A DNA stretch of 64,000 nt from contig JABSPK010000006.1 in the NCBI GenBank assembly GCA_013214065.1, positions 124,001 through 188,000 of the forward strand, given 5' to 3'. The stretch comes from Flavobacteriaceae bacterium. Lineage in GTDB: Bacteria > Bacteroidota > Bacteroidia > Flavobacteriales > Flavobacteriaceae. This document shows positions 39,293-48,456 of this stretch, in pieces; the first letter of the stretch is position 1, and every line of letters starts with the position of its first letter. A model generated the notes under the pieces. The model did not search any database and was not told where the DNA came from. It worked only from the letters and a program-made list of their open reading frames with translations. Both the position numbers and the translations under genes were made by a program.

Positions 39293-39316
39293 AAAAACCC
39301 TGCATTGCTGCAGGGT
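39290..39316 (-). terminator. Terminator between ytxJ and the convergent lipoprotein gene
   Basis: ACCCTGCA-TTGC-TGCAGGGT (39297-39316), followed on the minus strand by a run of seven T. It mainly serves the minus-strand gene; on the plus strand a TCATTTC follows. Confidence 0.85.
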
Positions 39317-39324
39317 CATTTCAA

Positions 39325-40509
39325 TTAGTTGAAGTTGTATTTCCGAACGATCCGTTTGAGACGTGCTTTCAAGTCTTCACCCGCATCGTAAACCATCTGT
39401 TCGTTCGACGGAAAATCGACTGCCGCCAGATCCAAAAGGGCGACCAAGTCATTGTCCAAGGCCCTACGATCCCCATCGTAATTCGCATAAATGTGTTCGA
39501 ATATAAACTCACTCGATAGGGGATAGGAGTTGATCTCTTGGTTGCTCCGCAAATCGGTAAACCGGACCTTGGCCCCGATCTGGGCTGTTTTCAATTGGGT
39601 AAATTGATAGAAATTACAAGTCACCGTCTTGAATTTATCGACCTTGATGTCGTTGCCAAGGCTGTCTTTCGCGACGTTGCCGTTCTTATCTAGCACATAT
39701 TCAAAGCCATCTTGGATCACTTTCTCTTTGATGACCTGGGTCTCGTTTACCCGTTCAGGTGATATATTGATTTCCCTGAAATCGACCGACATGGCATAAT
39801 CGTATTTCAAATCCTTGATCGGATCGGCATGGTACTGCGTCCATAAGTTGTCAAGGCCATAGGTGTTGAAGTCCAACAGCTCCTCTTCCAAACGCTGTGG
39901 AATGATCTGTTGGGTCTCGTTTACCACTTCCACCTTAACGTAATCCAATCCCTTGGCATAAGCTTCTTCCATTTGCTGTGCAGTGTCGGCGTACCCTGGA
40001 TTGATTTCGTTCAAATATTGCAATTCGTCATACGCCCTTCTGTAATCAAACTTGTTTCGGGCGTTCTTGATCAAGTCGGTCGCATTGTCGTACAAATAGG
40101 TCGACAACTTGTCTTGGGTGTTCAAGATCACCGCATCATAGTTGTTGAACGCGAAGGAAGCATCCCGATTCTCATCGTAGATCGGCAATGGAAGCAAAGG
40201 ACGGATCTGGTTTTGCATGCTGCGAAGACCCAGATAGCTCTTGTAAATCTGTTCCAGCTTCACCGGATTTCCATCATTCTCCATGAAATCGATACGTTCC
40301 AATTCACGGGCTTGGTGCTTGGCGTAGGCCTCTTCCAAAAGCAACACATACGATTGGTTCCTTTTTTTCGTCTTGTTCTCACGAAGGTTTTTTAAGGCTT
40401 TGTTGATCGCCGTGGTATAATTACCACTGTTGACCGCTTCTTGCGTTTTTTTGACCCCTCCACAGGCAGCCAAAAGTCCAATTGCGATAATGAGTACTGT
40501 TTTCTTCAT
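39325..40509 (-). CDS. Uncharacterised TPR-like lipoprotein
   Basis: 394 residues. Signal with lipobox LAAC (Cys 16). The first half looks like helical repeats (EAVNSGNYTTAINKALKNL, NKFDYRRAYDELQYLNEINPG); the second half is beta-rich and includes a segment with repeated Asn and Asp (LDKNGNVAKDSLGND). I do not recognise a named domain, though similar lipoproteins occur in flavobacteria. Probably an outer-membrane or periplasmic scaffold. It stands alone between ytxJ and glyA. Confidence 0.78.
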   Translation of the reverse strand: MKKTVLIIAIGLLAACGGVKKTQEAVNSGNYTTAINKALKNLRENKTKKRNQSYVLLLEEAYAKHQARELERIDFMENDGNPVKLEQIYKSYLGLRSMQNQIRPLLPLPIYDENRDASFAFNNYDAVILNTQDKLSTYLYDNATDLIKNARNKFDYRRAYDELQYLNEINPGYADTAQQMEEAYAKGLDYVKVEVVNETQQIIPQRLEEELLDFNTYGLDNLWTQYHADPIKDLKYDYAMSVDFREINISPERVNETQVIKEKVIQDGFEYVLDKNGNVAKDSLGNDIKVDKFKTVTCNFYQFTQLKTAQIGAKVRFTDLRSNQEINSYPLSSEFIFEHIYANYDGDRRALDNDLVALLDLAAVDFPSNEQMVYDAGEDLKARLKRIVRKYNFN

Positions 40510-40745
40510 GGCTTTTCGATTTATGGTTTAATGGTGGATTTTCAATTGCCGTGCCAAAAGTTTCTGAATATGTAACGAAAACGGATGAACGGTATTGTAA
40601 ATTCGATGAAATACCACATTTTTAAGGATTTTCGAACGCTGCCCCATTGTTAATTCCTATTTGATAAATTCTTTCGCTTGCCTGATCCAGAGCGTCGGAT
40701 TAACGGTTTTCTCTTTGTATTTTTACGTTTTAATCGTAACGGAAT

Positions 40746-42041
40746 ATGGAAAGGGATACCACGGTTTTCGATTTGATCGAAAGCGAAAGAAAACGCCAAA
40801 CCAGGGGCATCGAATTGATCGCCTCTGAAAATTTTACGAGTCCGCAGGTCATGGAGGCCGCTGGTTCCGTATTGACCAACAAATATGCCGAGGGCTACCC
40901 AGGGAAGCGTTATTATGGCGGATGTGAGATCGTCGATCAGGTCGAACAGCTGGCCATCGATCGGGCAAAATCCCTTTTTGGTGCCGTTTACGCCAACGTA
41001 CAGCCGCATTCAGGTTCTCAAGCGAACGCCTCGGTCTACCACGCCTGTTTGCAACCGGGCGATACCATTTTAGGCTTTGATCTTGCCCATGGCGGGCATT
41101 TGACCCACGGTTCGCCGGTCAATTTCTCCGGGCGTTTGTACAAACCCGTGTTCTATGGGGTCGAGCGTGAAACCGGGATGTTGGATTATGACAACATCCA
41201 GGCCATAGCCGAAAAGGAACGTCCTAAAATGATCATTGCTGGGGCCTCTGCCTATTCCAGGGATATGGATTTCAAACGCTTTCGCGAAATCGCCGATAGT
41301 GTCGATGCCTTGTTGCTGGCTGATATCTCGCATCCGGCCGGCCTAATCGCCAAAGGCATTTTGAACGATCCCATACCCCATTGCCATATCGTGACCACGA
41401 CCACCCATAAAACCCTAAGGGGGCCAAGGGGCGGGCTGATCCTTATGGGCGAAAACTTCGAGAACCCCTTCGGTATCCGATTGAAGAACGGGAATTTGCG
41501 GAAAATGTCGGGACTTTTGGATCTTGCGGTCTTTCCGGGTAACCAAGGAGGACCTTTAGAGCACATCATCGCGGCCAAGGCCGTTGCCTTTGGGGAAGCC
41601 TTGACCGATGAGTTCCTGCACTATATGATCCAAGTCAAGAAGAATGCCGCGGCCATGGCCAAAGCTTTTATGGACAAAGATTATCAAGTGATCTCAGGAG
41701 GCACCGACAACCACATGATGTTGATCGATTTGCGCAACAAGAACATTACTGGGAAGTTGACGGAAAACGTCTTGGAAAAGGCCGATATTACGGCCAACAA
41801 GAATATGGTGCCTTTCGACGATCAATCACCTTTTATCACCTCAGGCGTACGATTCGGTACTCCGGCGATTACGACCAGGGGATTGAAGGAAGCGGATATG
41901 GAGACCATTGTCGGCTACATCGATGAGATCATTACGAATCCGGAAGATGAGCAGGTCATCGCAGGGGTTCGGACCAAGGTCAACGCCCTAATGGACGGCA
42001 AACCACTTTTCGCCCAAGAAGGGATGGCGGCCTCTTATTGA
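40746..42041 (+). CDS. glyA: Serine hydroxymethyltransferase
   Basis: 431 residues. It interconverts serine and glycine with tetrahydrofolate and supplies one-carbon units. PLP lysine K222 in [15 protein letters not shown]; also [35 protein letters not shown] and [11 protein letters not shown]. Full length. A near-consensus -7 (TATTTTTA, 40718-40725) lies 20 nt upstream. The end overlaps the convergent orphan gene by 7 nt. Confidence 0.97.
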   Translation: MERDTTVFDLIESERKRQTRGIELIASENFTSPQVMEAAGSVLTNKYAEGYPGKRYYGGCEIVDQVEQLAIDRAKSLFGAVYANVQPHSGSQANASVYHACLQPGDTILGFDLAHGGHLTHGSPVNFSGRLYKPVFYGVERETGMLDYDNIQAIAEKERPKMIIAGASAYSRDMDFKRFREIADSVDALLLADISHPAGLIAKGILNDPIPHCHIVTTTTHKTLRGPRGGLILMGENFENPFGIRLKNGNLRKMSGLLDLAVFPGNQGGPLEHIIAAKAVAFGEALTDEFLHYMIQVKKNAAAMAKAFMDKDYQVISGGTDNHMMLIDLRNKNITGKLTENVLEKADITANKNMVPFDDQSPFITSGVRFGTPAITTRGLKEADMETIVGYIDEIITNPEDEQVIAGVRTKVNALMDGKPLFAQEGMAASY

Positions 42042-42697
42042 TTGAGGAGGAAGAAATCGGTCTCGTCGACCATATTTTTGCTTTTCAAATCGTAAATGAC
42101 CGATTCATCGCTCGATTCGAAATACAAGCCCCAATATTCATAATAATTCGATTTTGATTTCTGGGCATGGAAGTCGGCCATGGTGAAATCACCTTGTGTC
42201 TCTTCGAACACCGGAACGAAAATCTCATAGGGCATCTCGTGCAATCCTTTGGTGAAATGAACGAAATTGCCACCTACTTCGGCAAGTATCGCACACAGCT
42301 GGTCGGCGACGCTCTGCTGATAGATCTTGGTGATGATGATCGACGTATCGCGTAAGTGGATCGATAGCTCTTCGATATCGACCTGTATATTGTTCTCCTG
42401 TTGCAGGTAATATAAACTGTCTTGTAAAGGTGAAGCGCCCCTTGATTTGGAACTATCGGCATCGATGCTGCCCCAGTTTCCATTATTGAGGTAAAAGAGA
42501 CTTTCCGTCAAACCGAAATTGCATTTCAGTTCGATAACCAAATCCAATCGACCTTCGGACACCCCATGATGTTTGATGGTCGCCTCTGCAAAAAAGTCAC
42601 GTTCAAGATGCTTGCGAAAGGTGTCGAGACCGACGATTTCCTTAACTACGTTTTTTTCGTTTTTGGGGCGGTCTTGGGCATTGTTTCGGTATGGCAT
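42035..42697 (-). CDS. Hypothetical protein, no family recognised
   Basis: 220 residues from ATG 42697 ([15 protein letters not shown]). Soluble, acidic, no signal or membrane helix. It has a polar N-terminus then [37 protein letters not shown], and a C-terminal half rich in aromatic residues and Asp/Glu ([30 protein letters not shown]). The composition looks like a normal expressed gene. Its end overlaps glyA by 7 nt. The frame is open to 42766 but that would extend into an AT-rich regulatory region. Confidence 0.65.
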   Translation of the reverse strand: MPYRNNAQDRPKNEKNVVKEIVGLDTFRKHLERDFFAEATIKHHGVSEGRLDLVIELKCNFGLTESLFYLNNGNWGSIDADSSKSRGASPLQDSLYYLQQENNIQVDIEELSIHLRDTSIIITKIYQQSVADQLCAILAEVGGNFVHFTKGLHEMPYEIFVPVFEETQGDFTMADFHAQKSKSNYYEYWGLYFESSDESVIYDLKSKNMVDETDFFLLNQ

Positions 42698-42751
42698 TGA
42701 TGGTTTTTTGATGATTGCTACTCCGAAATTAGAATGAATTTTTGGGAAATA

Positions 42752-42768
42752 TTGTGGAAAAACCACAA
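42752..42768. repeat. Short hairpin TTGTGG-AAAAA-CCACAA
   Basis: Perfect 6-bp stem with 5-nt loop, 55 nt upstream of the orphan gene. On the minus strand it is preceded by an A/T-rich run. It may add to termination of the regulator operon or act in the leader of the orphan gene. Confidence 0.35.
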
Positions 42769-42830
42769 AATTTTTAGGGTTTGTGCGGTTTTTGGCCCAA
42801 AAAGTGTTAAAATTTTGTTAATAAAGTTAA

Positions 42831-42870
42831 AATGTAATTTTTAGTAGGTGAATTGTATAAAAATTACATT
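42831..42870. repeat. 13-bp perfect inverted repeat after the response regulator gene
   Basis: Arms AATGTAATTTTTA (42831-42843) and TAAAAATTACATT (42858-42870), spacer 14 nt, 12 nt beyond the stop of the regulator gene. AT-rich; could be a protein-binding site or an atypical terminator. Confidence 0.5.
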
Positions 42871-42881
42871 GGAGTGCATAG

Positions 42882-43550
42882 TTATATGAACCCCCTATTT
42901 TTCGCTTCCAAAATCAAGGCCAAATCGTTCTCCTTTTCGGTTCCGAAAAGGGTTTTCAAATGCCGCTTTCTATTCTCGATCGAGGAGGACGATAATTCGA
43001 TGTGTTGTTCGAGGTCTTTCGTTCGGGTTCCGATCGATAAATGGTACAGTATTTTCTTGTCGTTGTCGTCAAGCATAATGTCGTTCGACATTTTTTTCCG
43101 GATCGCGGCCAACGCTTTCGATGAATAGTAAGGAGGTTGGTGTACGACGGTCTTGACCGCCTGCTCCAAGGATTTGGGATCGATATCGGTCTTCACCATA
43201 TACCCATCGGGGTCAACCGACTTCAAAATACTATTGATGCGGTAGTTATCGCTGAACGATGACATGAAGATGATCTTGGTCTCCGGAACCAAGCGTCGGG
43301 CCAAGATGCCCAGGTCTTCCCCATTGTTGGGTTGTTCTTCGTTCGGCGGAAAGAGTTGAACGTCCAAAAAGATGATATCGTATTTAAAGGAGGTAGCCGA
43401 CTCTTCGATTTTCTGTTTGCCCGCTTCGAAGGTGGTGGCGGTATCGACGATGATGTTGTGGTCGTCGAATACGATGCGTTCCAAGATGAACTTATAGCCC
43501 AGCATGGTCATTTCATGGTCGTCGATGGCCAAAATGCGCAATGTTTTCAT
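42882..43550 (-). CDS. NarL-type response regulator
   Basis: 222 residues. Receiver domain: acidic pair D10-D11, phospho-acceptor D63 (FLDVQL), and Lys in YMVKTDID. After D63 there is an unusually long polar loop (PPNEEQPNNGEDLG) before the next helix. The C-terminal segment (LDDNDKKILYHLSIGTRTKDLEQHIELSSSSIENRKRHLKTLF) has the spacing of a LuxR helix-turn-helix but lacks several consensus residues. Lies 11 nt after the TPR kinase gene, its evident partner. Confidence 0.85.
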   Translation of the reverse strand: MKTLRILAIDDHEMTMLGYKFILERIVFDDHNIIVDTATTFEAGKQKIEESATSFKYDIIFLDVQLFPPNEEQPNNGEDLGILARRLVPETKIIFMSSFSDNYRINSILKSVDPDGYMVKTDIDPKSLEQAVKTVVHQPPYYSSKALAAIRKKMSNDIMLDDNDKKILYHLSIGTRTKDLEQHIELSSSSIENRKRHLKTLFGTEKENDLALILEAKNRGFI

Positions 43551-43561
43551 ACGGAGGTTTT

Positions 43562-45658
43562 TTATGCTTCTACCACGGAAGTACGTACGGTATCGGATTT
43601 CGGATTGCCGGGTAAGACGAAATCGGTCGGCAGATGGATGGTCATGATCGTGCCTTTTCCGAGTTCACTGTTAATGTCGAGGGTACCTTTCATTTTTTTA
43701 ACACGTGAAATGATATTCTTCAAACCGATACCCTTTTTCCCCTTATTTATGTCAAATCCGTCACCGTCGTCCTCAATGGTTAGTTGAATCTGTTTGGCGT
43801 CTCCCTCGAATTTAACAAAAATATGATTACCATTCGCATGCTTTACGCAATTTTGCAGGCACTCCTGCACGACGCGATAGCTGTTGATTTTCAAATCGCC
43901 GGTCAGCGCATCCCAATGAAAGGACTGGTCGTGCTCGAAGGAGGTCTTGATTTTTGCCGAAGCACCGACGGTCTGTACCAGCTCTTTGATGGCGATGATG
44001 AAGTTGTCGAGCTTCTCATAAGCCGAGGCGTTGAGTTCGTGTGAAATGGTGCGTACCTCTTCTTCGACCTCCTGCAGTTTCTTGATCAAATCGGCCCGTT
44101 GGTTGACCGCCTCATCGTCGTGACGATCGTTCAAACCGCTCATAATCAAACGTATGCCCAACATTTGCCCCAAGATGCCATCATGTAGTTCTTCAGACAC
44201 CCGCTTCTGTTCGGCTTTTTTGCCCTCTTCGAGTTTGCCTTGCTGTGCCAGCATCAGGTTGTAGATCTCTTCGTTGGCCTCTTGTTGTTTTTGTTTGAAT
44301 TTCAGTCGTTGGTTTTTGATGCGCAACATGATGATACTGAATATGGCGAGCCCCAAGACCAAGATACCGATGGCCACACTGAGATACAGCTGCCGTTCTT
44401 TGGCCAGTACTTGGTTTTCTTCGATGATCTCGTCGGTTTCCAATTGGATCCGGGCGAATTTATCTTGGATGTTGCGTTCTTCAAGTTGTAGTTGAGCGTT
44501 TAAATTTATGTACTCCGAAGCATGTACCGTACTGTTTTCAGAATCTATTTCGATAAGCAGTTCTAAAATCTGTAAGAGCCGATCATTATTTAAAGTAGCT
44601 TGTGCTAGAGCTTTACCTTCATTCGCAAACACTACGGCATTTATAGAATCACCATCTTGGGCATAAATCTCAGCCAAGAACTGCTTATTCCTGGCTTTAT
44701 GGTATTGATTGCCAATACTATCAAGAATGGAATTTGATTCTGTCAACAGTTCGACCAACTCTGTTCTTTTTAGTTGATTACTCTTGAATCCAGAATAAGC
44801 CGTACTCCCCAAAACAATGGCATACAGTTCTGGTCTCACCCCTTTGAGCCCTCGGTCGTCCTTAAAGTCTTTAAAACGTTCATATGCTTTTTGGAAATCT
44901 TGACTTCTAAGGTAAACTCCTGCAACGCTATTCGCATTTTGAATGTGGTAATATTCTTTGAATTGCTCAGGCACTAAGGGAATTAGTTCTTTGGCCCTTT
45001 CCCTATATTCCAAAGCCTTGTCAAATTTCATCAATCCCGATTGTATTATGCCTAGCTGATTGTAAGCCAAATACAGCATTCGAGGATTATTTTGCTGGTT
45101 AAAATATTTTAGGGCTTGAATGTTAACGGATTCTGCACCAACATAGTCCTTGTGGTTTTCGCGAAGGCCGGCGATTGCCAATAGGACTTGACCAGGATAT
45201 TTGATATTCGTTGAATCCAATTCTGCCGTAATGAACAAACCATAGGCTTCATTAAAGTGATAAAAAGCGCTATCCGGTTTTTGTCGTCTTAGAAATACAC
45301 CTAAGTCCCAATGGGCTTCTCCATGGATAATTTTATTTCCGGATTTTTTAGCCCATTGGATCAGTTCTTTGTTCGTTGATCGAAATTTCATGGAGTCATT
45401 CAACTCCAAATAGGCCAAGGAAATTCTAGATAGATTTTTTGCACGTTGTAGGTTTTTGGGCAGCAAAGCATTCTCTCGAACGGCTTTTTCGATGAGCTTT
45501 TGTCTCCTTTTCAGTGCAAGTTCAGGTTGGTTTTTTGCTTGATTGGCCCAAAAGGCAATACTGTCCTTAGGGCTTTCACCGGATTTTGTGGAGGAAGTGG
45601 TTTTTGCGCAGGAAGCCAAAAGCAGAGTAAACAAAATAAGTGAGCCCCCCCATTTCAT
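43562..45658 (-). CDS. TPR-containing lipoprotein-signal histidine kinase (HisKA_3)
   Basis: 698 residues. Signal with lipobox LLASC (Cys about 17), periplasmic TPR array to about 420 (e.g. YLAYNQLGIIQSGLMKFDKALEYRERA), a membrane helix LYLSVAIGILVLGLAIFSIIML, a short coiled coil, then the NarX/DesK-type kinase: KRVSEELHDGILGQMLGIRL with phospho-acceptor His near 490, and ATP lid DDGDGFDINKGKKGIGLKN. It probably senses an envelope ligand or protein. The middle part (44.5-45.5 kb) is more A/T-rich than neighbours. Partner gene is 11 nt downstream. Confidence 0.9.
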   Translation of the reverse strand: MKWGGSLILFTLLLASCAKTTSSTKSGESPKDSIAFWANQAKNQPELALKRRQKLIEKAVRENALLPKNLQRAKNLSRISLAYLELNDSMKFRSTNKELIQWAKKSGNKIIHGEAHWDLGVFLRRQKPDSAFYHFNEAYGLFITAELDSTNIKYPGQVLLAIAGLRENHKDYVGAESVNIQALKYFNQQNNPRMLYLAYNQLGIIQSGLMKFDKALEYRERAKELIPLVPEQFKEYYHIQNANSVAGVYLRSQDFQKAYERFKDFKDDRGLKGVRPELYAIVLGSTAYSGFKSNQLKRTELVELLTESNSILDSIGNQYHKARNKQFLAEIYAQDGDSINAVVFANEGKALAQATLNNDRLLQILELLIEIDSENSTVHASEYINLNAQLQLEERNIQDKFARIQLETDEIIEENQVLAKERQLYLSVAIGILVLGLAIFSIIMLRIKNQRLKFKQKQQEANEEIYNLMLAQQGKLEEGKKAEQKRVSEELHDGILGQMLGIRLIMSGLNDRHDDEAVNQRADLIKKLQEVEEEVRTISHELNASAYEKLDNFIIAIKELVQTVGASAKIKTSFEHDQSFHWDALTGDLKINSYRVVQECLQNCVKHANGNHIFVKFEGDAKQIQLTIEDDGDGFDINKGKKGIGLKNIISRVKKMKGTLDINSELGKGTIMTIHLPTDFVLPGNPKSDTVRTSVVEA

Positions 45659-45710
45659 AGCTGTAGTATAAGTCGCTAAGTCCGCGAATTACCTACTTAC
45701 AAGATACAAA

Positions 45711-45740
45711 AAAACCCTAAAGATCACTCTTTAGGGTTTT
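45711..45740 (-). terminator. Terminator after the 46-residue lipoprotein gene
   Basis: 13-bp perfect stem AAAACCCTAAAGA/TCTTTAGGGTTTT with loop TCAC, flanked on the minus strand by further T. Lies 53 nt before the kinase gene, so the kinase may need its own promoter or depends on read-through. Confidence 0.8.
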
Positions 45741-45756
45741 ATTTGATAAAGGACAT

Positions 45757-45897
45757 TTAGTCTCTTTTGTTTGGATCAGTATTTTCGTCTGGAGAATCAA
45801 AGAACAGCTCTTCTTGACTGGCCGTACTTTCGGCCTCACAGGCCACCATACCGAATGCAAATACCATTACCGCTATAATTCCGAATACTCTTTTCAT
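45757..45897 (-). CDS. 46-residue lipoprotein
   Basis: Complete small gene: ATG 45897 to TAA 45757. The sequence starts MKRVFGIIAVMVFAFGMVAC, a clean lipoprotein signal with lipobox VAC at residue 20, then 26 acidic, disordered residues ending NTDPNKRD. Followed by a strong terminator 17 nt after the stop, which supports a real transcript. I do not recognise a family. It precedes the TPR-kinase/regulator pair and could be a small envelope partner or signal for it; that is inference from position. Confidence 0.75.
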   Translation of the reverse strand: MKRVFGIIAVMVFAFGMVACEAESTASQEELFFDSPDENTDPNKRD

Positions 45898-46039
45898 CGT
45901 TGTCAAATTTTGTGTTAGAAGATTTTGTTGAATTTCAAGTCCAAATTAGACCGATGCATGAAGTGCAGGGCGTAATTCAAAAAGTAATAGTGAACTACGC
46001 TAATTACAGGGTAAATCGCCCGATTTTGTGAGAATTAGA

Positions 46040-46777
46040 TTATTTGGGCGCCCAAATGCTATTTTTGGAGAGGGAGAGCTTCAATTGGTCGACCCGATCC
46101 CGGTAATTCTTCGAAAAGGGAAGGTGGGTCTCTTGGTACTTCAAGGTGCAGGTCGACTTGCCGTAATTGATACGGGAAACATGGTCAGTGTTCAGTATAT
46201 AGCTCTGGTGGATGCGGATAAAATTTTTCGGTAATACGGACTCGAACGATTTCAGCGTCTTAAACGCGCTGATCGTATCGCCATGGCGCATGACGAAATC
46301 GGTCGCATTGTTGTCGGCCTTGAGGTACAGGATGTCACGGGTATCGATATAATGAAAATCGCGATAGGTTTTCAAACACAAGGTCGTAGGTGCCATTTGC
46401 ACCCCGGTCTGTTTACGGAGTTTGAGCACGGTCTTGCGAATATCGAATTCATTGGAAGGCAACAACCAATAATCATAAAACCCATGTTTGATCGCCTCAT
46501 AGGCATAGGTCTTGGTACGCGAAACCGCTATCAACAACGGAATTTTATGAAGGTACTGGTGCAGCTCGACGACCATGCGCAGATAGTTGCCGGCCTGTTC
46601 CCCTAGATTGACGATAACGAGATCCGGAAGTGCCTTTAAAATGAAGTTGAGGCCCTCATCGGGCGACCCCACGATCCCGGCGCAGGAGAATTCACCAAAT
46701 TCCTGCAACTGAACTTGGAAGTGCAGGCCGTTGGAGGCGTTCTCGTCGATAATGGCGTATGTGTAATCCATGGCCAA
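46040..46777 (-). CDS. LytTR-type regulator with degenerate receiver domain
   Basis: 245 residues (or 243 from the ATG at 46771). N-terminal receiver-like fold (about 5-125) in which the phospho-acceptor Asp is Asn (N57 in DLVIVNLGEQ) and the usual Lys before Pro is Leu (YWLLPSNE). C-terminal LytTR DNA-binding domain (about 145-240): IDTRDILYLKADNNATDF, FIRIHQSYILNTDHV and LPFSKNYRD. It should bind DNA without phosphorylation control, like other atypical receivers. No kinase gene adjoins it directly; the TPR kinase lies beyond the small lipoprotein gene. Confidence 0.88.
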   Translation of the reverse strand: MAMDYTYAIIDENASNGLHFQVQLQEFGEFSCAGIVGSPDEGLNFILKALPDLVIVNLGEQAGNYLRMVVELHQYLHKIPLLIAVSRTKTYAYEAIKHGFYDYWLLPSNEFDIRKTVLKLRKQTGVQMAPTTLCLKTYRDFHYIDTRDILYLKADNNATDFVMRHGDTISAFKTLKSFESVLPKNFIRIHQSYILNTDHVSRINYGKSTCTLKYQETHLPFSKNYRDRVDQLKLSLSKNSIWAPK

Positions 46778-46899
46778 TCCATTGAAAGCAAGGTACTAAG
46801 GCTCTCTAAATTGCAGGTGTATTTTTTCCATAAAAAAACTGGGGTTTTCCTACAAAAAATACGCTTTTTTAATGAAATTGGAGGATGGATGGCGGGCTA

Positions 46900-48456
46900 T
46901 CAGTTTCCGTTTTGCCGTTCGAGGGCCCCGATATCGGGTGTTGAGGTGCGGTCGATGCCCAAAAGGTCGATCGGTACTTCGAGTGCCGTCGCGGGATCTC
47001 CTTGATCGATGCCTTCCGAATTCGCACCTAGCGCAAATTCGTTGTCGTTGGGTACAGTAAAATCCAATTCAGGATTGAGTAGCGGATTGATGAAACGACT
47101 TAGATTCGTGAAGTCATATAAGGGGTCTTCGGAAAAACTGCCGTTGGTGTCGTTGAAGCGAAAGCTGCAGTTCAAAAAGGTGTATTCGAACAAGTTGGTC
47201 GTATTGCTGAGCAAGCCCAGCTCTACATTGCGGTTGCCCGCAATGATGCAATTCGAAAAGTCGGCGGCGATCAGGTCTTCTTGAAAAGTCGGCCCACCTG
47301 GTAGGCTTACCGTATTGTCGATGGCTAGGGCCGGGGCGTTTCGAAAGCCACTGGTCCAATAATTGGCGATGGTGCAATGTTTGAACCCATAGTGCCCCCC
47401 AAGGTTGCAATAGAGTGAAATATCCCCCGAACTACCGAAGATCGAATTCGTGCTTTCCACATGGGCGGTCCGCCCCCAAAGATTGGTCGTGGCACTGTTG
47501 AGGATCTGGCTGTTGTCAAATTGCAATACCTGACCCGATTGGGTGGGATCGCCATCTACCAATAGTCCTATAGTTGCATTTTTAATGGTCAGGTGATTGA
47601 TGGTATTGCCCACGCTTCCGGGTGTGATCCATACCGTACCCCATTGTCCGGCAACGTTCTCCAACACGGTCTCCAAACGGTCGCCTTCGAAGATCACCTC
47701 GTTTTCAAGCGCTACGCTATCGGTACTGAGCATGCCATTGATCTGCAGGGAAGCACCCGCTTCGACCAAAATACCGGAGGCGTTGTGGAAATGGACTCGG
47801 GTGCCGGGCGCCATACGGAGCGTTCGCCCCTCCGGAACGCCGGCATAGCCATAGATTACATAGGGCTTCTCGGCGGTAAACTCCAATTCATCTTCGGTCA
47901 ATAAAAATCCTTCAAGCCTGATTTCGTCCCCGTTTTCATCCAAACCCAGTAACAGCGATTCGGTGCTGCCATCACTAAAGACTTGGGGGTATAAGAAATG
48001 GGCATCCTTGACCAGGGTGACCAAAGGGACTTCCTGAGTTTGCTCGGATCCTTCGAAAACGATGGCATCGGTATAGAGGAATTCGGAACCTCCAACCTGG
48101 GTGATATCGATGGTCGTTTCTACGAAGATGAAAAGGCTGTCACGCGCTAAGAGGGGGACCTCTTCAAAGGTTTTACCCGGTACCCCGTCGACATTCAACC
48201 GATAGCGACTGTCAGTGCCGTTAGCCAACCGTATCGACGGAATGAACACGTCCTCATTCTGTAGGTTGTATACCTTCAACGTATAGGTACTGCTTCCTAT
48301 GTTGGTAAAAACGGTGTCTAGGAATACGGTGTCTTTCGAAAAGCGCAACTGCCCGGTCGCCGTAGCAAAATCAAAATCCTTGCGGCAGGCCCAACTGAGA
48401 ACAAGTAGTAGCGTGCACAACAGCGGGATGGGTAGTATGCGTAGAAATTTGATCAC
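46900..48456 (-). CDS. Right-handed beta-helix lipoprotein (choice-of-anchor Q type end)
   Basis: 518 residues from GTG 48456, coupled to the thioesterase stop (GTGA). Signal anchor ILPIPLLCTLLLVLSWAC gives a lipobox-like SWAC. An Ig-like first part (TVFLDTVFTNIGSSTYTLKVYN) is followed by a parallel beta-helix repeat region (about 225-440) with inserted Asn/Ser ladders. The end TSTPDIGALE is the usual last motif of choice-of-anchor Q proteins. Such proteins are often polysaccharide-binding or lyase-like, but no catalytic site is evident. The frame is open upstream to 48531 inside the thioesterase gene, without a signal, and is rejected. Confidence 0.8.
   Translation of the reverse strand: MIKFLRILPIPLLCTLLLVLSWACRKDFDFATATGQLRFSKDTVFLDTVFTNIGSSTYTLKVYNLQNEDVFIPSIRLANGTDSRYRLNVDGVPGKTFEEVPLLARDSLFIFVETTIDITQVGGSEFLYTDAIVFEGSEQTQEVPLVTLVKDAHFLYPQVFSDGSTESLLLGLDENGDEIRLEGFLLTEDELEFTAEKPYVIYGYAGVPEGRTLRMAPGTRVHFHNASGILVEAGASLQINGMLSTDSVALENEVIFEGDRLETVLENVAGQWGTVWITPGSVGNTINHLTIKNATIGLLVDGDPTQSGQVLQFDNSQILNSATTNLWGRTAHVESTNSIFGSSGDISLYCNLGGHYGFKHCTIANYWTSGFRNAPALAIDNTVSLPGGPTFQEDLIAADFSNCIIAGNRNVELGLLSNTTNLFEYTFLNCSFRFNDTNGSFSEDPLYDFTNLSRFINPLLNPELDFTVPNDNEFALGANSEGIDQGDPATALEVPIDLLGIDRTSTPDIGALERQNGN

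Noticed and set aside
46820-46860. Tiny leader-peptide-like ORF (MEKIHLQFREP) upstream of the LytTR gene
   Set aside because: Only 11 codons, no repeated regulatory amino acid and no attenuator-like hairpin pair; most likely chance.
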